A stretch of DNA of 49,732 bases from Gammaproteobacteria bacterium (GTDB lineage Bacteria; Pseudomonadota; Gammaproteobacteria; Xanthomonadales; Rhodanobacteraceae). The notes under the pieces were generated by a model. It did no database searches. It saw nothing but the letters and a program-made list of their open reading frames with translations, and was not told where the DNA came from. The DNA lies in contig SHNG01000182.1 of NCBI GenBank assembly GCA_004295005.1, positions 1 through 49,732 on the forward strand, in the 5' to 3' direction. How positions within the stretch are numbered: position 1 is the stretch's first letter; each line of letters begins with the position of its first letter. Shown in pieces: positions 9,332-18,385 of this stretch. A program made the translations under genes and the position numbers.

Positions 9332-10050
9332 TGCTGCACGCGGAAAACCTGCGCAAGGCCTATGCCGGCCGCACGGTCGTTCATGACTTCGGCTTTTCCC
9401 TCAAGCAGGGCGAGGTGGTGGGCCTGCTGGGGCCCAATGGCGCCGGCAAGACCACCTGTTTCTACATGGTGGTCGGACTGGTTGCCGCGGATGCCGGCAG
9501 CATCCGCATCGACGACCGAGTCGTCACCACCTTGCCCATGCACGAGCGGGCGCGACTTGGCGTTGGCTATCTGCCGCAGGAACCTTCGATTTTCCGCCGC
9601 TTGAGCGTCACCGACAACGTGATGGCCATTCTCGAGCTGCGCAAGGATCTGGACGCCGCCGGCCGCGAACGCGAGCTCGAATCGCTACTGGAGGAGTTGC
9701 AGATCACCCATATTGCCCAGAGCAAGGGCGTCAGCCTTTCGGGGGGCGAGCGCCGTCGCGTGGAAATCACCCGCGCGCTGGCTGCCAAACCCCGGTTCCT
9801 GCTGCTGGACGAACCCTTTGCCGGCATCGACCCGATCTCGGTGGTCGATATCCAGCGCATCGTGCGCCAGCTCAAGGCCCGCAACATCGGCATCCTGATC
9901 ACCGACCACAATGTGCGCGAGACGCTGGGCATCTGTGATCGCGCCTACATCATGAACGCAGGCGGCGTACTCACCCAGGGCACTCCGGCCGAGGTTCTCG
10001 CCAACGAGCAGGTCCGCGAGGTCTATCTGGGTCGCGAGTTCCGCATGTAG
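9331..10050 (+). CDS. lptB: LPS export ABC transporter ATPase LptB
   Basis: LptB is the cytoplasmic ATPase that powers LPS extraction by LptFG. The 239-residue product has Walker [10 protein letters not shown] at about 34-42, the Q-loop region [15 protein letters not shown], signature [15 protein letters not shown], Walker [17 protein letters not shown] and the switch His in [20 protein letters not shown] and the IDPISV D-loop are characteristic of LptB rather than other ABC proteins. Its start codon overlaps the lptA stop, so the three lpt genes are tightly coupled. rpoN follows after 150 bases, the arrangement common in proteobacteria. lptF and lptG are not in the window, as usual. Confidence 0.98.
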   Translation: MLHAENLRKAYAGRTVVHDFGFSLKQGEVVGLLGPNGAGKTTCFYMVVGLVAADAGSIRIDDRVVTTLPMHERARLGVGYLPQEPSIFRRLSVTDNVMAILELRKDLDAAGRERELESLLEELQITHIAQSKGVSLSGGERRRVEITRALAAKPRFLLLDEPFAGIDPISVVDIQRIVRQLKARNIGILITDHNVRETLGICDRAYIMNAGGVLTQGTPAEVLANEQVREVYLGREFRM

Positions 10051-10200
10051 CGCAGCGCGCCGTGCGCAGCGGATGGCGTCATCCCGCCATGGCCACACCC
10101 ATCGAGAGTGAACCCGGTTCGCGGCCCCGTCAAGGCCTGCCCCTGCTGGTCGATTGGCGCTAGGATTGACCCAAGGCGAAAGGTGAAATGATCCCCGGGC

Positions 10201-11646
10201 ATGAAACCCGCACCGCAACTTCGAATCCAGTCACAGCTCGCTCTGACCCCCCAATTGCAGCAAGCCATCCGGCTGCTGCAATTGTCCAGCATGGAACTGG
10301 AACTCGAGCTCAACCTGGCACTGGAATCCAATCCCCTGCTCGATATCGAGGAGGAAGATCCTGCTGAAGCCGAGGATGAGGAATTCGCACCACCCGAGCT
10401 GACCGCAAGCGCGCCGGTCGAGTCCAGCCAGGATTCCAGTTCCGATGTGCACGATGCCACGCCGGAGTTGGACGACCGCCCGCTCGACCTGGGTGACGAC
10501 CTTCGCGACTATCGACCCGCCACGGGCGATGAAGAAGAGATGGAAAAGCAGGATGCCGCGCATGAGGACCTGCGTGACCACCTGCTCTGGCAACTGAACC
10601 TGACTCGCTTGTCTGCGCAGGACCGCGCCATTGCCACGGCGATCATCGAAGCCGTCAATGAGGACGGTTACCTCGACGAAAGCAACGAGGAATTGTGCGA
10701 GAGCGTGTCCGGGCTGTTCCAGGTCTCGACCGAACAGGTTGAAACCGTGCGTCACCTGATCCAGCGCTTCGATCCACTCGGCGTCGCCTCGCGCAACCTG
10801 GCGGAATGCCTGGGCGTGCAACTGGACGGCCTGAGTACCGATACGCCGGGGCTTGATCTCGCGCGAATGCTGGTTTCCGAGTGCCTAGAACTGCTTGCCC
10901 GCAATGATCGCAGCCGAATTTGCCAGGTACTGAAGGTCCGCGACGCCGATCTGGACCCCGCCATCCAGCTCGTGCGCTCGCTGGCTCCGAAACCCGGCGC
11001 AGGCTATTCCAACGCACCCGCGGAATATGTTGCCCCGGATGCCTACGCGCAAAAGGTCAACGGTCGCTGGCAAGTATTCCTGTCGCCGCGCTGCCAGCCC
11101 AGGCTTTCCATCAACGAGCACTATTCCAACCTGATTGCGCGCGCACAGCGCGACGACGCCAACTACCTGCGTGGTCAATTGCAGGAAGCCCGCTGGTTGA
11201 TCAAGAGTCTCAAGACGCGTGCGGAAACCGTGCTCAAGGTGGCCCAGGCCATCGTGCGTGCCCAGGCCAATTTCCTCGAATTCGGCGCCGAGGCCATGCG
11301 CCCGCTGGTACTGCGCGATGTGGCCGAGGAAATCGAGATGCACGAATCCACCGTCTCTCGGGTCACCACGCGCAAATACCTGCACACACCCCGCGGCACC
11401 TTTGAATTCAAGTACTTCTTCTCCAGTGGCGTATCCACGGTGGATGGCGGCGCGGCCTCGGCCACGGCAATCCAGGCCATGTTGCGCAAGCTGATCGACG
11501 AGGAAAAGGCCGCACGTCCATTGTCCGACCAGGCTCTGGCCGTGGAACTCAACCGCCGCGGAATCAGCGTGGCACGACGTACCGTTGCAAAGTACAGGGA
11601 GGCGCTCAACATTCCATCTTCGAACGACCGCTGCCGACTCGATTGA
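10201..11646 (+). CDS. rpoN: RNA polymerase sigma-54 factor
   Basis: RpoN directs RNA polymerase to -24/-12 promoters that need an AAA+ activator. The 481-residue protein has the Gln/Leu-rich region I (LRIQSQLALTPQLQQAIRLLQ...SNPLLD, residues 5-45), an acidic region II (about 48-115), the core-binding domain, and the C-terminal DNA-binding part with DVAEEIEMHESTVSRVTTRKY and the RpoN box ARRTVAKYREAL near residues 460-471. All regions are complete. It is followed by hpf, ptsN, hprK and rapZ, the standard nitrogen-PTS cluster. I did not find a clear -24/-12 promoter upstream of any gene in the window. Confidence 0.98.
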   Translation: MKPAPQLRIQSQLALTPQLQQAIRLLQLSSMELELELNLALESNPLLDIEEEDPAEAEDEEFAPPELTASAPVESSQDSSSDVHDATPELDDRPLDLGDDLRDYRPATGDEEEMEKQDAAHEDLRDHLLWQLNLTRLSAQDRAIATAIIEAVNEDGYLDESNEELCESVSGLFQVSTEQVETVRHLIQRFDPLGVASRNLAECLGVQLDGLSTDTPGLDLARMLVSECLELLARNDRSRICQVLKVRDADLDPAIQLVRSLAPKPGAGYSNAPAEYVAPDAYAQKVNGRWQVFLSPRCQPRLSINEHYSNLIARAQRDDANYLRGQLQEARWLIKSLKTRAETVLKVAQAIVRAQANFLEFGAEAMRPLVLRDVAEEIEMHESTVSRVTTRKYLHTPRGTFEFKYFFSSGVSTVDGGAASATAIQAMLRKLIDEEKAARPLSDQALAVELNRRGISVARRTVAKYREALNIPSSNDRCRLD

Positions 11647-11784
11647 CCCACGGCCCGGATCCGCAGGGAACGCCCGGACTCGAACGAGGTCAAACGAATT
11701 CAGCAGTCAACATCATCGGAAACCGCGCAAATGCGGTTTCAAAGCGGGTCGGCACGCGCCGGCCCACCCACGAAGGAGGTAGTC

Positions 11785-12105
11785 ATGCAGATCACCATCA
11801 AGGGCCATCAGATCGACGTCACACCCGCGCTGCGCCAACACGCAGAGTCGAAGATGGAACGACTGACCCGCCATTTCGACCACCTTCATGAGTTGTCCAT
11901 CGTGCTTGGCGTCGAGAAGCTGCTGCACAAGGCGGAAGCCACCATCCACGTTTCCGGCAGGGATCTGCATGCCGATGCGGTTGCGCCTGACATGTACTCC
12001 GCAATCGACGCCCTTGCCGACAAACTCATCTCCCAGGTACGCAAGCACAAGGAAAAATTGACCAACCACCATCCAGCCGAAGTGCGTTCCGCGCGATACG
12101 AATAG
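11785..12105 (+). CDS. hpf: ribosome hibernation promoting factor
   Basis: HPF binds the 30S decoding region and helps form inactive 100S ribosomes in stationary phase. A strong AAGGAGG box eight bases before the ATG at 11785 fixes the start and gives 106 residues, the short type without the long C-terminal dimerisation domain. Sequence hallmarks are MQITIKGHQIDVTPALRQHAESKM, VEKLLHKAEATIHVSG and DMYSAIDALADKLISQVRKHKEKL. It lies 138 bases behind rpoN and 120 before ptsN. The strong ribosome site contrasts with its neighbours and predicts high translation when transcribed. Confidence 0.96.
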   Translation: MQITIKGHQIDVTPALRQHAESKMERLTRHFDHLHELSIVLGVEKLLHKAEATIHVSGRDLHADAVAPDMYSAIDALADKLISQVRKHKEKLTNHHPAEVRSARYE

Positions 12106-12225
12106 CTGGCAGGGGGCATGCCGCATGCGCCGAAAGCCGCGGCACCCGAAAACATTTTGATCGGGATTGGGCTGGTCGGTGCGATACTGCACCGACCTGT
12201 TTCGCTGAAGCCGCGGCCCCAGCAA

Positions 12226-12705
12226 ATGCCCTTCCTTGATCTGCTGTCTCCCGATCGTGTGCACACGAACTTCAAGGCAACCAGCAAGGGCGACTTGCTG
12301 CAGCGACTGTCCTTGCTGCTGGCCGCGGATGCCAGCGAAGCCGGTCTGATTCTGGATGCCCTGGGCACGCGCGAGGCGCTGGGCTCAACCGGTCTCGGCC
12401 GCGGCGTAGCAATTCCGCATGGCCGCATCGATGGCCTGTCCCGGGCGCGAGCTGCGTTTGTCCGCCTGGCCTCGCCGCTGGACTTCGACGCCATCGATGG
12501 GCAGCCGGTCGATCTGGTTGCCGCCATTGCGGTGCCTGCCCGGTTCAACGACCATCACCTCAAGCTGCTCGGCGAGCTGGCCGAGATGTTTTCCGATGCG
12601 GTGATGACGAACGCCCTGCGCGAAGCCGCAGACGGCAGCGCATTGCACGCTAAACTGGCAGAATTTGCAGGCACCAGATTGCGGGACTCCGCGTGGACAG
12701 ACTGA
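12226..12705 (+). CDS. ptsN: PTS IIA-like nitrogen regulatory protein (EIIA-Ntr)
   Basis: EIIA-Ntr is the terminal acceptor of the nitrogen PTS and regulates potassium uptake, sigma-54 functions and other targets by its phosphorylation state. The ATG at 12226 gives 159 residues starting [22 protein letters not shown]. The active-site His lies in [12 protein letters not shown], and the [14 protein letters not shown] segment precedes it. The frame is open 36 codons upstream, but that extension is unlike the family. The 3' end overlaps hprK by 13 bases. The presence of kup in this window is of interest because EIIA-Ntr regulates potassium transport in E. coli; a link here is inference. Confidence 0.94.
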   Translation: MPFLDLLSPDRVHTNFKATSKGDLLQRLSLLLAADASEAGLILDALGTREALGSTGLGRGVAIPHGRIDGLSRARAAFVRLASPLDFDAIDGQPVDLVAAIAVPARFNDHHLKLLGELAEMFSDAVMTNALREAADGSALHAKLAEFAGTRLRDSAWTD

Positions 12706-13643
12706 CCTCACGCCAACTCTATGACGCCGTCGGCGAGCGCATGCAATTGCGCTGGGTGGCGGGCATGCGTGGCGAAGGACGTGCCATCGAGCCCGGCGAC
12801 AAGCATTCCAGGCGTCCATCCGAGATCGGCTATCTCAACATCATCTATCCGAACAAGGTTCAGATCATCGGCACCGAGGAGTTGAACTACCTGGACGGCC
12901 TCGATTCGCGCCAACGCTGGGAAACCATCGAAAAGATCATGGCCTACCAGCCGATTGCCCTGCTGGTGACCAAGGACCAGGCCATCCCCGGCGACCTGCG
13001 GCAAGCAGCGGAGGAATCCCGGACGCCCCTGTGGATCAGCCCCAAGCGCGGCCACGAATTGCTGACCTACCTGCAGTATCACCTGGCGCGCGGGCTGGCC
13101 CGCCAGATCACCTTGCATGGCGTGCTCATGGAGGTGAATTCCATCGGTGTATTGATCACGGGTGAGAGCGGTACCGGCAAGAGCGAACTCGCCCTGGAGC
13201 TGATTACCCGTGGTCATCGCCTGGTCGCCGATGACGCCCCCGAGTTCACCCTCATCGCACCCGACGTGATCGATGGCACCTGTCCCGAAATGCTGCGCGA
13301 CTTGCTTGAAGTACGCGGACTGGGTGTGCTCAACGTGCGCGAGATGTTCGGTCACACGGCGGTAAAACCCTCGAAATACCTGCGCCTCATCGTGCATCTG
13401 CAACCCATGACGCAAACCGGTTGGGACGATGCAATGAAACGGCTGTACGGAGATGTCGGTTACCGGGATGTGCTGGATGTCGCCATCCCGCAGATCGTCA
13501 TTCCGGTCGCATCCGGTCGCAACATCGCGGTGCTGGTCGAAGCCGCCGTGCGCAGCCACATGCTGAAGTCCAAGGGCCTGGATCCCGCGCAGACCTTTGT
13601 CGACCGCCAAGCCCACCAACTGCGCCGCCTGCCTCCCTGGTGA
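12693..13643 (+). CDS. hprK: HPr kinase/phosphorylase
   Basis: HprK/P phosphorylates and dephosphorylates HPr on the regulatory Ser46. The 316-residue product starts with GTG inside the end of ptsN. It has an N-terminal domain (about 1-130), Walker A GESGTGKS at 157-164, [11 protein letters not shown] with the catalytic Asp region, and the family signature [15 protein letters not shown]. The HPr encoded 1.4 kb downstream has the matching Ser46, so the kinase has a substrate. Proteobacterial HprK/P usually occurs with a regulatory PTS lacking sugar permeases, as seen here. It is followed four bases later by rapZ. Confidence 0.96.
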   Translation: MDRLTSRQLYDAVGERMQLRWVAGMRGEGRAIEPGDKHSRRPSEIGYLNIIYPNKVQIIGTEELNYLDGLDSRQRWETIEKIMAYQPIALLVTKDQAIPGDLRQAAEESRTPLWISPKRGHELLTYLQYHLARGLARQITLHGVLMEVNSIGVLITGESGTGKSELALELITRGHRLVADDAPEFTLIAPDVIDGTCPEMLRDLLEVRGLGVLNVREMFGHTAVKPSKYLRLIVHLQPMTQTGWDDAMKRLYGDVGYRDVLDVAIPQIVIPVASGRNIAVLVEAAVRSHMLKSKGLDPAQTFVDRQAHQLRRLPPW

Positions 13644-13647
13644 CGCC

Positions 13648-14532
13648 ATGAACGCCACTGTCGAGGCTGATTCGAAATCCCGCCTGGTCGTTGTCAGCGG
13701 ACTGTCCGGCTCCGGCAAGTCGGTGGCCTTGCGCACGCTCGAAGACCTGGACTTCTATTGCGTGGACAACCTGCCCAGCGCGCTGATGCCGGCGTTCGTA
13801 CGCGCTCTTTCCGAAGATGCGGGCGGCTTGCCGCCGCGCCTCGCGGTGGGCGTGGATGTACGCAATCGCGCCAATTCCCTTACCCGCCTTCCGGCAATCC
13901 TCGCTTCACTCGCGGAAACCGGCATTGCCTATGAACTGGTGTTCCTGGATACCCGCGACGAAGCCCTGATCAAGCGCTATTCGGAGACCCGCCGGCGCCA
14001 CCCGTTGTCTGCCGACGGCCTTGGGCTGGCTGATGCCATCGGCCTCGAACGCAAGCTGATGAAGCCGGTCGCAGCCATTGCCGATCGCGTCATCGACACC
14101 AGCGAGTTGAACGTGCATCAGTTGCGCCGGCTGGTCATTGCCGAACTGGGCATGAAGACGGGAACGATGACCGTGCTGTTTGAGTCATTCGCCTTCAAGC
14201 GCGGGGTACCGCCCGATGCCGACTTCGCGTTTGATGCACGCTGCCTGCCCAACCCCCATTGGACGCCACGCCTGCGCCCTCTTTCCGGACGCGATGCCGA
14301 TGTGCGCAACTGGCTTGAGCAGCAACCCGACGTCATCCGGTTCCGCGACCAACTGCGTGGCTTCCTGGAAACCTGGCTGCCGCATTTCCGCGATGATGGG
14401 CGCAGCTATGTCACGATCTGCGTCGGCTGCACGGGTGGCAGGCACCGCTCGGTGTATCTGGTCGAACAACTCGCCGAATATTTCCGTGAAAACGAAACCC
14501 AGGTATTGAGCTACCATCGTGAACTCGAGTAA
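13648..14532 (+). CDS. rapZ: RNase adapter / nucleotide-binding protein RapZ (YvcJ family)
   Basis: The ATG at 13648 gives 294 residues. The N-terminal P-loop is GLSGSGKS (18-25), followed by ALRTLEDLDFYCVDNLP, typical of RapZ. The C-terminal part carries SFAFKRGVPPDADFAFDARCLPNP and VTICVGCTGGRHRSVYLVE, the conserved RNA/GlcN6P-binding domain. In E. coli RapZ guides RNase E to the GlmZ small RNA and senses glucosamine-6-phosphate; whether GlmYZ exist in this organism cannot be seen here. It lies in the ptsN-hprK cluster with four bases between it and hprK. A 9-bp stem-loop separates it from the EIIA-Man gene. Confidence 0.96.
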   Translation: MNATVEADSKSRLVVVSGLSGSGKSVALRTLEDLDFYCVDNLPSALMPAFVRALSEDAGGLPPRLAVGVDVRNRANSLTRLPAILASLAETGIAYELVFLDTRDEALIKRYSETRRRHPLSADGLGLADAIGLERKLMKPVAAIADRVIDTSELNVHQLRRLVIAELGMKTGTMTVLFESFAFKRGVPPDADFAFDARCLPNPHWTPRLRPLSGRDADVRNWLEQQPDVIRFRDQLRGFLETWLPHFRDDGRSYVTICVGCTGGRHRSVYLVEQLAEYFRENETQVLSYHRELE

Positions 14533-14573
14533 TTGCCTTCATTGCAATCTGCTTGCCGGGGAATTCCGACGCG

Positions 14574-14609
14574 CCAATTCGGGTTCTGGATCCGGCGAAA
14601 CCGAATTGG
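14574..14609. repeat. intercistronic stem-loop between rapZ and the EIIA-Man gene
   Basis: CCAATTCGG (14574-14582) and CCGAATTGG (14601-14609) form a perfect 9-bp stem, extendable past one mismatch by two more pairs, around an 18-base loop that contains GGATCC. No T-run follows, so termination is unlikely. A ribosome site (GGAG) for the next gene begins just downstream, so the hairpin could be an mRNA processing or stability element. Confidence 0.55.
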
Positions 14610-14628
14610 TGTCCCTGGAGCAGCAGGC

Positions 14629-15021
14629 ATGAGCGTCGGCGTCTTGTTGATGACCCACGAATCCATGGGTGCGGCCCTGGTCAGTGCCGCGCGCCACGTA
14701 CTTGGAAAGCTGCCACTGCCGCTCAAGTTCATTGAGCTGGACGCAGGCGCGGACCCTGATGCCACGCTCAGCGTGGCGGCAAGGGAAGCGCGCGCCCTCG
14801 ATCACGGGGATGGCGTGCTGGTGCTGACCGATCTCTACGGAGCCACGCCTTGCAACGTGGCCCATCGCCTGCCTTCGCTTGGGCTTCACATGCACTGTGT
14901 TTCCGGTCTCAATCTTCCCATGTTGTTGCGTGTACTCAATTATCCCGAGCAATCCCTTGACGAACTGGCGCAAACCGCTGCGAGCGGAGGACGCGGAGGA
15001 ATCTTCATCGACCATGCTTGA
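14629..15021 (+). CDS. PTS mannose-family EIIA protein
   Basis: The ATG at 14629, with GGAG eight bases upstream, gives a 130-residue stand-alone EIIA of the mannose (Man) family (PF03610). The active-site His9 lies in GVLLMTHESMG; VLVLTDLYGATPCNVAHRL is the second family signature, and the C-terminus ends GGIFIDHA. There is no fused EIIB domain and no EIIB or EIIC gene nearby, which suggests a regulatory role instead of mannose uptake. Proteins of this type in proteobacterial PTS-Ntr clusters are sometimes called PtsM or ManX-like. Its end overlaps the ptsH start by eight bases, so the two are translationally coupled. Confidence 0.92.
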   Translation: MSVGVLLMTHESMGAALVSAARHVLGKLPLPLKFIELDAGADPDATLSVAAREARALDHGDGVLVLTDLYGATPCNVAHRLPSLGLHMHCVSGLNLPMLLRVLNYPEQSLDELAQTAASGGRGGIFIDHA

Positions 15022-15283
15022 ACGCCAAATCACCATCAGCAACAAACTCGGTCTGCATGCCAGGGCATCGGCCAAGCTCGTGCAAACCCTGCATGGGTAC
15101 CAGTCCAGCGTTTTCCTTGTTCATCGTGGCAAGGAGGTCAATGCCAAGAGCATCATGGGAGTCATGATGCTGGCTGCCGGCCTTGGCTCGGTACTGACCT
15201 TGCGCGCCGACGGTGCGGACGAGGAATCCGCCCTGCAAGCGCTTGTTGATCTGTTCGAGCGCAAGTTCGACGAAGGCGGGTAG
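15014..15283 (+). CDS. ptsH: phosphocarrier protein HPr
   Basis: HPr shuttles phosphate from EI to EIIA proteins. The 89-residue product has the catalytic His15 in NKLGLHARASAK and the regulatory Ser46 in NAKSIMGVMMLAAG. Both sites are consistent with use by EI and by the HprK/P encoded upstream. The start lies within the last codons of the EIIA-Man gene. In most organisms ptsI follows directly; here 340 bases without a recognisable gene intervene, so EI may have its own promoter. Confidence 0.97.
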   Translation: MLERQITISNKLGLHARASAKLVQTLHGYQSSVFLVHRGKEVNAKSIMGVMMLAAGLGSVLTLRADGADEESALQALVDLFERKFDEGG

Positions 15284-15623
15284 CCTGCGTCACATCGTCA
15301 ACCTGCATTATTCATGAACGGGCGTGGATGATCGCGGAAGATTTTGTGGCAAGCGCAAGACGCGCGGAGCCGCAATGGTGGTTCCATTGGGGCAACAAGC
15401 AACGCAGCGATTGGGACAAAAGGGCCGGCAGGAAACTGCTCCTTGCGTTTCCTGAACTTCCGCCATCCATGGCGGTCGCGTCAGCAGAAAAACGCCGGCG
15501 GACACCTTGTTGAAACGGCAGAGTTCTGGAATACGTTGTCAGATCAAGGCTTCGGGCGTTTTCCTGCGACGTTCGTGAGTAATGCAGGTTGAATCGCAGG
15601 GGTATCACGCATAAGGAGTCGGC
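15284..15623. other. 340-base gap between ptsH and ptsI, no recognised gene
   Basis: Small open frames occur on both strands, but none looks like a known protein or has a convincing ribosome site. The stretch contains two short palindromes: GGAAAC/GTTTCC around 15431-15452 and CCGCCAT-CC-ATGGCGG at 15460-15475. Codon bias is not that of the flanking genes. It may be dispersed repeat DNA, a degraded gene or the ptsI promoter region; I cannot tell which. Confidence 0.5.
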
Positions 15624-17360
15624 GTGCGGCATCAACTTGAAGGCAGCGGTGCATCACGCGGCATGGCGCTTGGACGCGCTCGCCTCGAACAACCCAGCCG
15701 CTTCCTGGTTGATGAGACACCGCTCGATCAATCCGAAGTCGCCGGGGAATTGCAGCGACTGGACAATGCGCTCGCCAGCGCGCGCAACGAACTGCGCGGC
15801 TTGCGTGACAAGCTGGCGGGACCGTTGGCCCGCGAGGTCGCGGAATTCATCGACGCGCACAGCCTGATCCTGCAGGATCCCGAATTCGTCAACGGCCTGC
15901 ATGAGTTGATTGAAACGGGGCGCTACCATGCCAGTGCGGCGCTCAAGCTGCAGCGTGACAGCCTGGTTGCGGTTTTCGAGGCCATGGATGACCCCTATTT
16001 GCGCAGTCGCCGCGAAGACATCGAACATGTCATCGGCCGCGTGCAGGGTGCGTTGAGCCGCGAATCCAGCGTCGAGGAACGCAAGCTGGCCTCACGCGTT
16101 GGCGAGATTCTGGTCAGCGACACCGTAGCACCCGCTGAACTGGTACCGCTTGCCGAACACGGTGTACTCGGCTTCATCCTGACTGCCGGCAGTGCCCTGT
16201 CGCACAGCGCGATCCTCGCACGCTCGTTGCGCCTGCCCATGGTGGTGAACTCGCATGCAGCGCTGTCGCACCTGCAGGACGGCGACCTGATCCTTATTGA
16301 CGGCGACAGCGGCAAGGTGATTGTCCACCCAACCGCCCAGGACATTGCCGGCTATCGCCAATGGCAGCGCGAGGTTGCCCAGCAGGATGAGCGCCGGGCG
16401 CGCTTGCGCGGGGTTGAAACCCGCACTGTCGATGGCACCGAAATCCGCCTGTTCGCCAATGCCGAGCTTGCCGCCGACGTTGCCCAGGCACGCACCAATG
16501 GAGCGGCCGGTATCGGACTCTACCGAACCGAGTTCCTGTACCTGCAACGCAATCAGGTACCTGGCGAGGAGGAACAGTTCCATGCCTACCGCGACCTTGT
16601 CCTGGGCATGGGCGGATTGCCGGTCACGATCAGAACCCTGGACCTTGGCGCCGACAAGGCGGACAGCGCGGGCATCGTGCTGGACGAGGAGCCCAATCCT
16701 GCCTTGGGCGTGCGCGGCGTGCGTCTCTCGCTGCGCAAGCCACAACTCATGCACACGCAGTTGCGGGCGATCCTGCGCACAACCTGTTATGGCCCGGTGC
16801 GCATCCTGGTGCCCATGATCAGCTCGGTGGAAGAAGTCGTCACCATCCGCCGCATGATTCTGGAAATTGCGCGCGAACTGCGCACCCAGGGCTACGAAAT
16901 AGCCGATTCATTCGAACTGGGCGCCATGATCGAGGTGCCGGCCGCCGCCATTGCCCTGCCGAGCATGATCCGCAAGCTGGATTTCGTGGCGATCGGAACC
17001 AATGACCTGGTTCAGTACACACTCGCCGTGGATCGCAACAACAGTGAACTCGATACCCTTTACGATCCCCTGCATCCAGCCGTACTGCGCCTGCTCTCCC
17101 AGATCATCGCCGTATGCACCCGTGCCAACCGGCCGGTTACGCTTTGTGGCGAAATCGCCGGCGATACGCGCTTCACCCGCTTGCTGATTGCGTTGGGCCT
17201 GACCGATCTGAGCATGCATCCGGCGCTGTTGCTGGAAGTCAGGGAGCTGATCAACACGTTGGATCGGTCGGCCTTGCGCAAACACGCACCCGCCTTGCTG
17301 CGCGCCACCGATCGGGCAGGCGTGCGTCGCGTCCTGACACGCCTCGAAGACGCATCTTGA
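15624..17360 (+). CDS. ptsI: phosphoenolpyruvate-protein phosphotransferase (EI)
   Basis: EI takes phosphate from PEP and passes it to HPr. The GTG at 15624 follows AAGGAG by five bases and gives 578 residues, normal for EI without a GAF domain. The N-terminus reads EGSGASRGMALGRA. The phosphorylated His is residue 194 in SALSHSAILARSLRLPMVV. The PEP-binding C-terminal barrel is complete: GIGLYRTEFLYLQR, TIRTLDLGADKAD, NPALGVRGVRLSL, VAIGTNDLVQYTLAVDRNN and the catalytic Cys in VTLCGEIAGD. It is therefore classical EI and not the PtsP (EI-Ntr) form, and it completes the chain EI-HPr-EIIA encoded here. Confidence 0.97.
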   Translation: MRHQLEGSGASRGMALGRARLEQPSRFLVDETPLDQSEVAGELQRLDNALASARNELRGLRDKLAGPLAREVAEFIDAHSLILQDPEFVNGLHELIETGRYHASAALKLQRDSLVAVFEAMDDPYLRSRREDIEHVIGRVQGALSRESSVEERKLASRVGEILVSDTVAPAELVPLAEHGVLGFILTAGSALSHSAILARSLRLPMVVNSHAALSHLQDGDLILIDGDSGKVIVHPTAQDIAGYRQWQREVAQQDERRARLRGVETRTVDGTEIRLFANAELAADVAQARTNGAAGIGLYRTEFLYLQRNQVPGEEEQFHAYRDLVLGMGGLPVTIRTLDLGADKADSAGIVLDEEPNPALGVRGVRLSLRKPQLMHTQLRAILRTTCYGPVRILVPMISSVEEVVTIRRMILEIARELRTQGYEIADSFELGAMIEVPAAAIALPSMIRKLDFVAIGTNDLVQYTLAVDRNNSELDTLYDPLHPAVLRLLSQIIAVCTRANRPVTLCGEIAGDTRFTRLLIALGLTDLSMHPALLLEVRELINTLDRSALRKHAPALLRATDRAGVRRVLTRLEDAS

Positions 17361-17435
17361 CCGATCTGCGAGAATCGCGGGCTTTGCGGGCGTGAATGCC
17401 CTGCGTGTCCGACCAACCCTGCCGAACCCACCACG

Positions 17436-18383
17436 ATGTCGCAAGCCAAGCCAGACCAACTCATCAATCCGCAGGTTCGCGATCAAGTCGCGCTGCTGGC
17501 CAAGCGCTTCCAGCAGCGCGACCCGTTCCGCCATCTGGTCATCGATGACTTCCTTGACGCCGGATTCGCCAAGCGTCTGCTCGATGGATTTCCTTCATTC
17601 GAACGTGGCAACGCGCGCAACGAAGCCGGCGATCTCGGACAAAAGTCGAGCGTGGAGCGGGTACAGCAATTGGGTGCTCCCTGGCTTGAGCTGGATGAGC
17701 TGGCCAAGTCGCAGCCGTTTCTCGACTTCATTGGCCAGCTCACGGGTATCGAAGGCCTGCTCTATGACCCCTGGTACTTTGGTGGCGGAACTCACGAGAA
17801 CCGCAACGGCCAGGACCTCGATCCCCACGTCGATTTCAATCGGCATCCGGTCGAGGGATGGCATCGACGCCTGAACCTGATCGTCTACCTCAACCAAGAG
17901 TGGCGCGATGAGTGGGGTGGTTCGCTCGAATTGCATACCGATCCGCGCGCCGACGACAACCGGGTCAGCCTGGTGACACCGCTGTTCAACCGGGCGGTGA
18001 TTTTCGAAACAACGGAAACGAGCTGGCATGGCTTCAGCCGCATCAACCTGCCCGAGCAACAGCGGCACCTGAGCAGGCGATCCGTTGCGCTCTACTTCTA
18101 CTCGCGGGATCGTCCCGCCGACGAACTGGCGGCCACGCATTCCACGATCTACGTGGATCGCGCCCTTCCGCGGCATTTCTGCGAAGGCCGTATCCTGAAT
18201 GCTGCCGACGTGCAGGAATTGCGGGTACTGCTAAAGCGCCGCGACCAGCACAACCAGCGTCTGTATCGGGACATTTCGCAGCTCACCGCACAGCTTGAGC
18301 AGGCCCAGCATGCCCTGTCCGGCGGGTCCATTGGCCGTTTGCAGCACCTGGCCCGACGCGTGTACGCCCGCTTGCGACGTTGA
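17436..18383 (+). CDS. 2-oxoglutarate/Fe(II)-dependent oxygenase
   Basis: The 315-residue product has a prolyl-4-hydroxylase-like double-stranded beta-helix domain (about residues 30-222, PF13640 type). Iron ligands are visible: His131 and Asp133 in LDPHVDFN and His198 in TSWHGFSRI, with Arg214 or Arg215 in RRSVALYFYS as the likely 2-oxoglutarate anchor. The substrate is unknown. Residues about 253-296 form a Leu/Gln-rich coiled coil, followed by a basic tail ending ARRVYARLRR, which could mediate membrane or partner contact. The stop codon touches the start region of the next gene, so the two are probably co-translated. Related oxygenases often sit in surface-glycan loci; that role is inference. 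It is separated from ptsI by 75 bases. Confidence 0.85.
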   Translation: MSQAKPDQLINPQVRDQVALLAKRFQQRDPFRHLVIDDFLDAGFAKRLLDGFPSFERGNARNEAGDLGQKSSVERVQQLGAPWLELDELAKSQPFLDFIGQLTGIEGLLYDPWYFGGGTHENRNGQDLDPHVDFNRHPVEGWHRRLNLIVYLNQEWRDEWGGSLELHTDPRADDNRVSLVTPLFNRAVIFETTETSWHGFSRINLPEQQRHLSRRSVALYFYSRDRPADELAATHSTIYVDRALPRHFCEGRILNAADVQELRVLLKRRDQHNQRLYRDISQLTAQLEQAQHALSGGSIGRLQHLARRVYARLRR

Positions 18384-18385
18384 CC

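Noticed and set aside
11571-11600. possible sigma-54 promoter near the end of rpoN (TGGCAC...TTGCA)
   Set aside because: Spacing between the two elements is nine bases instead of five, so GG and GC would not align at -24/-12.
15328-15592. small open frames in the ptsH-ptsI gap
   Set aside because: None has a ribosome site, recognisable motif or suitable codon use; they are reported only as a gap without a known gene.
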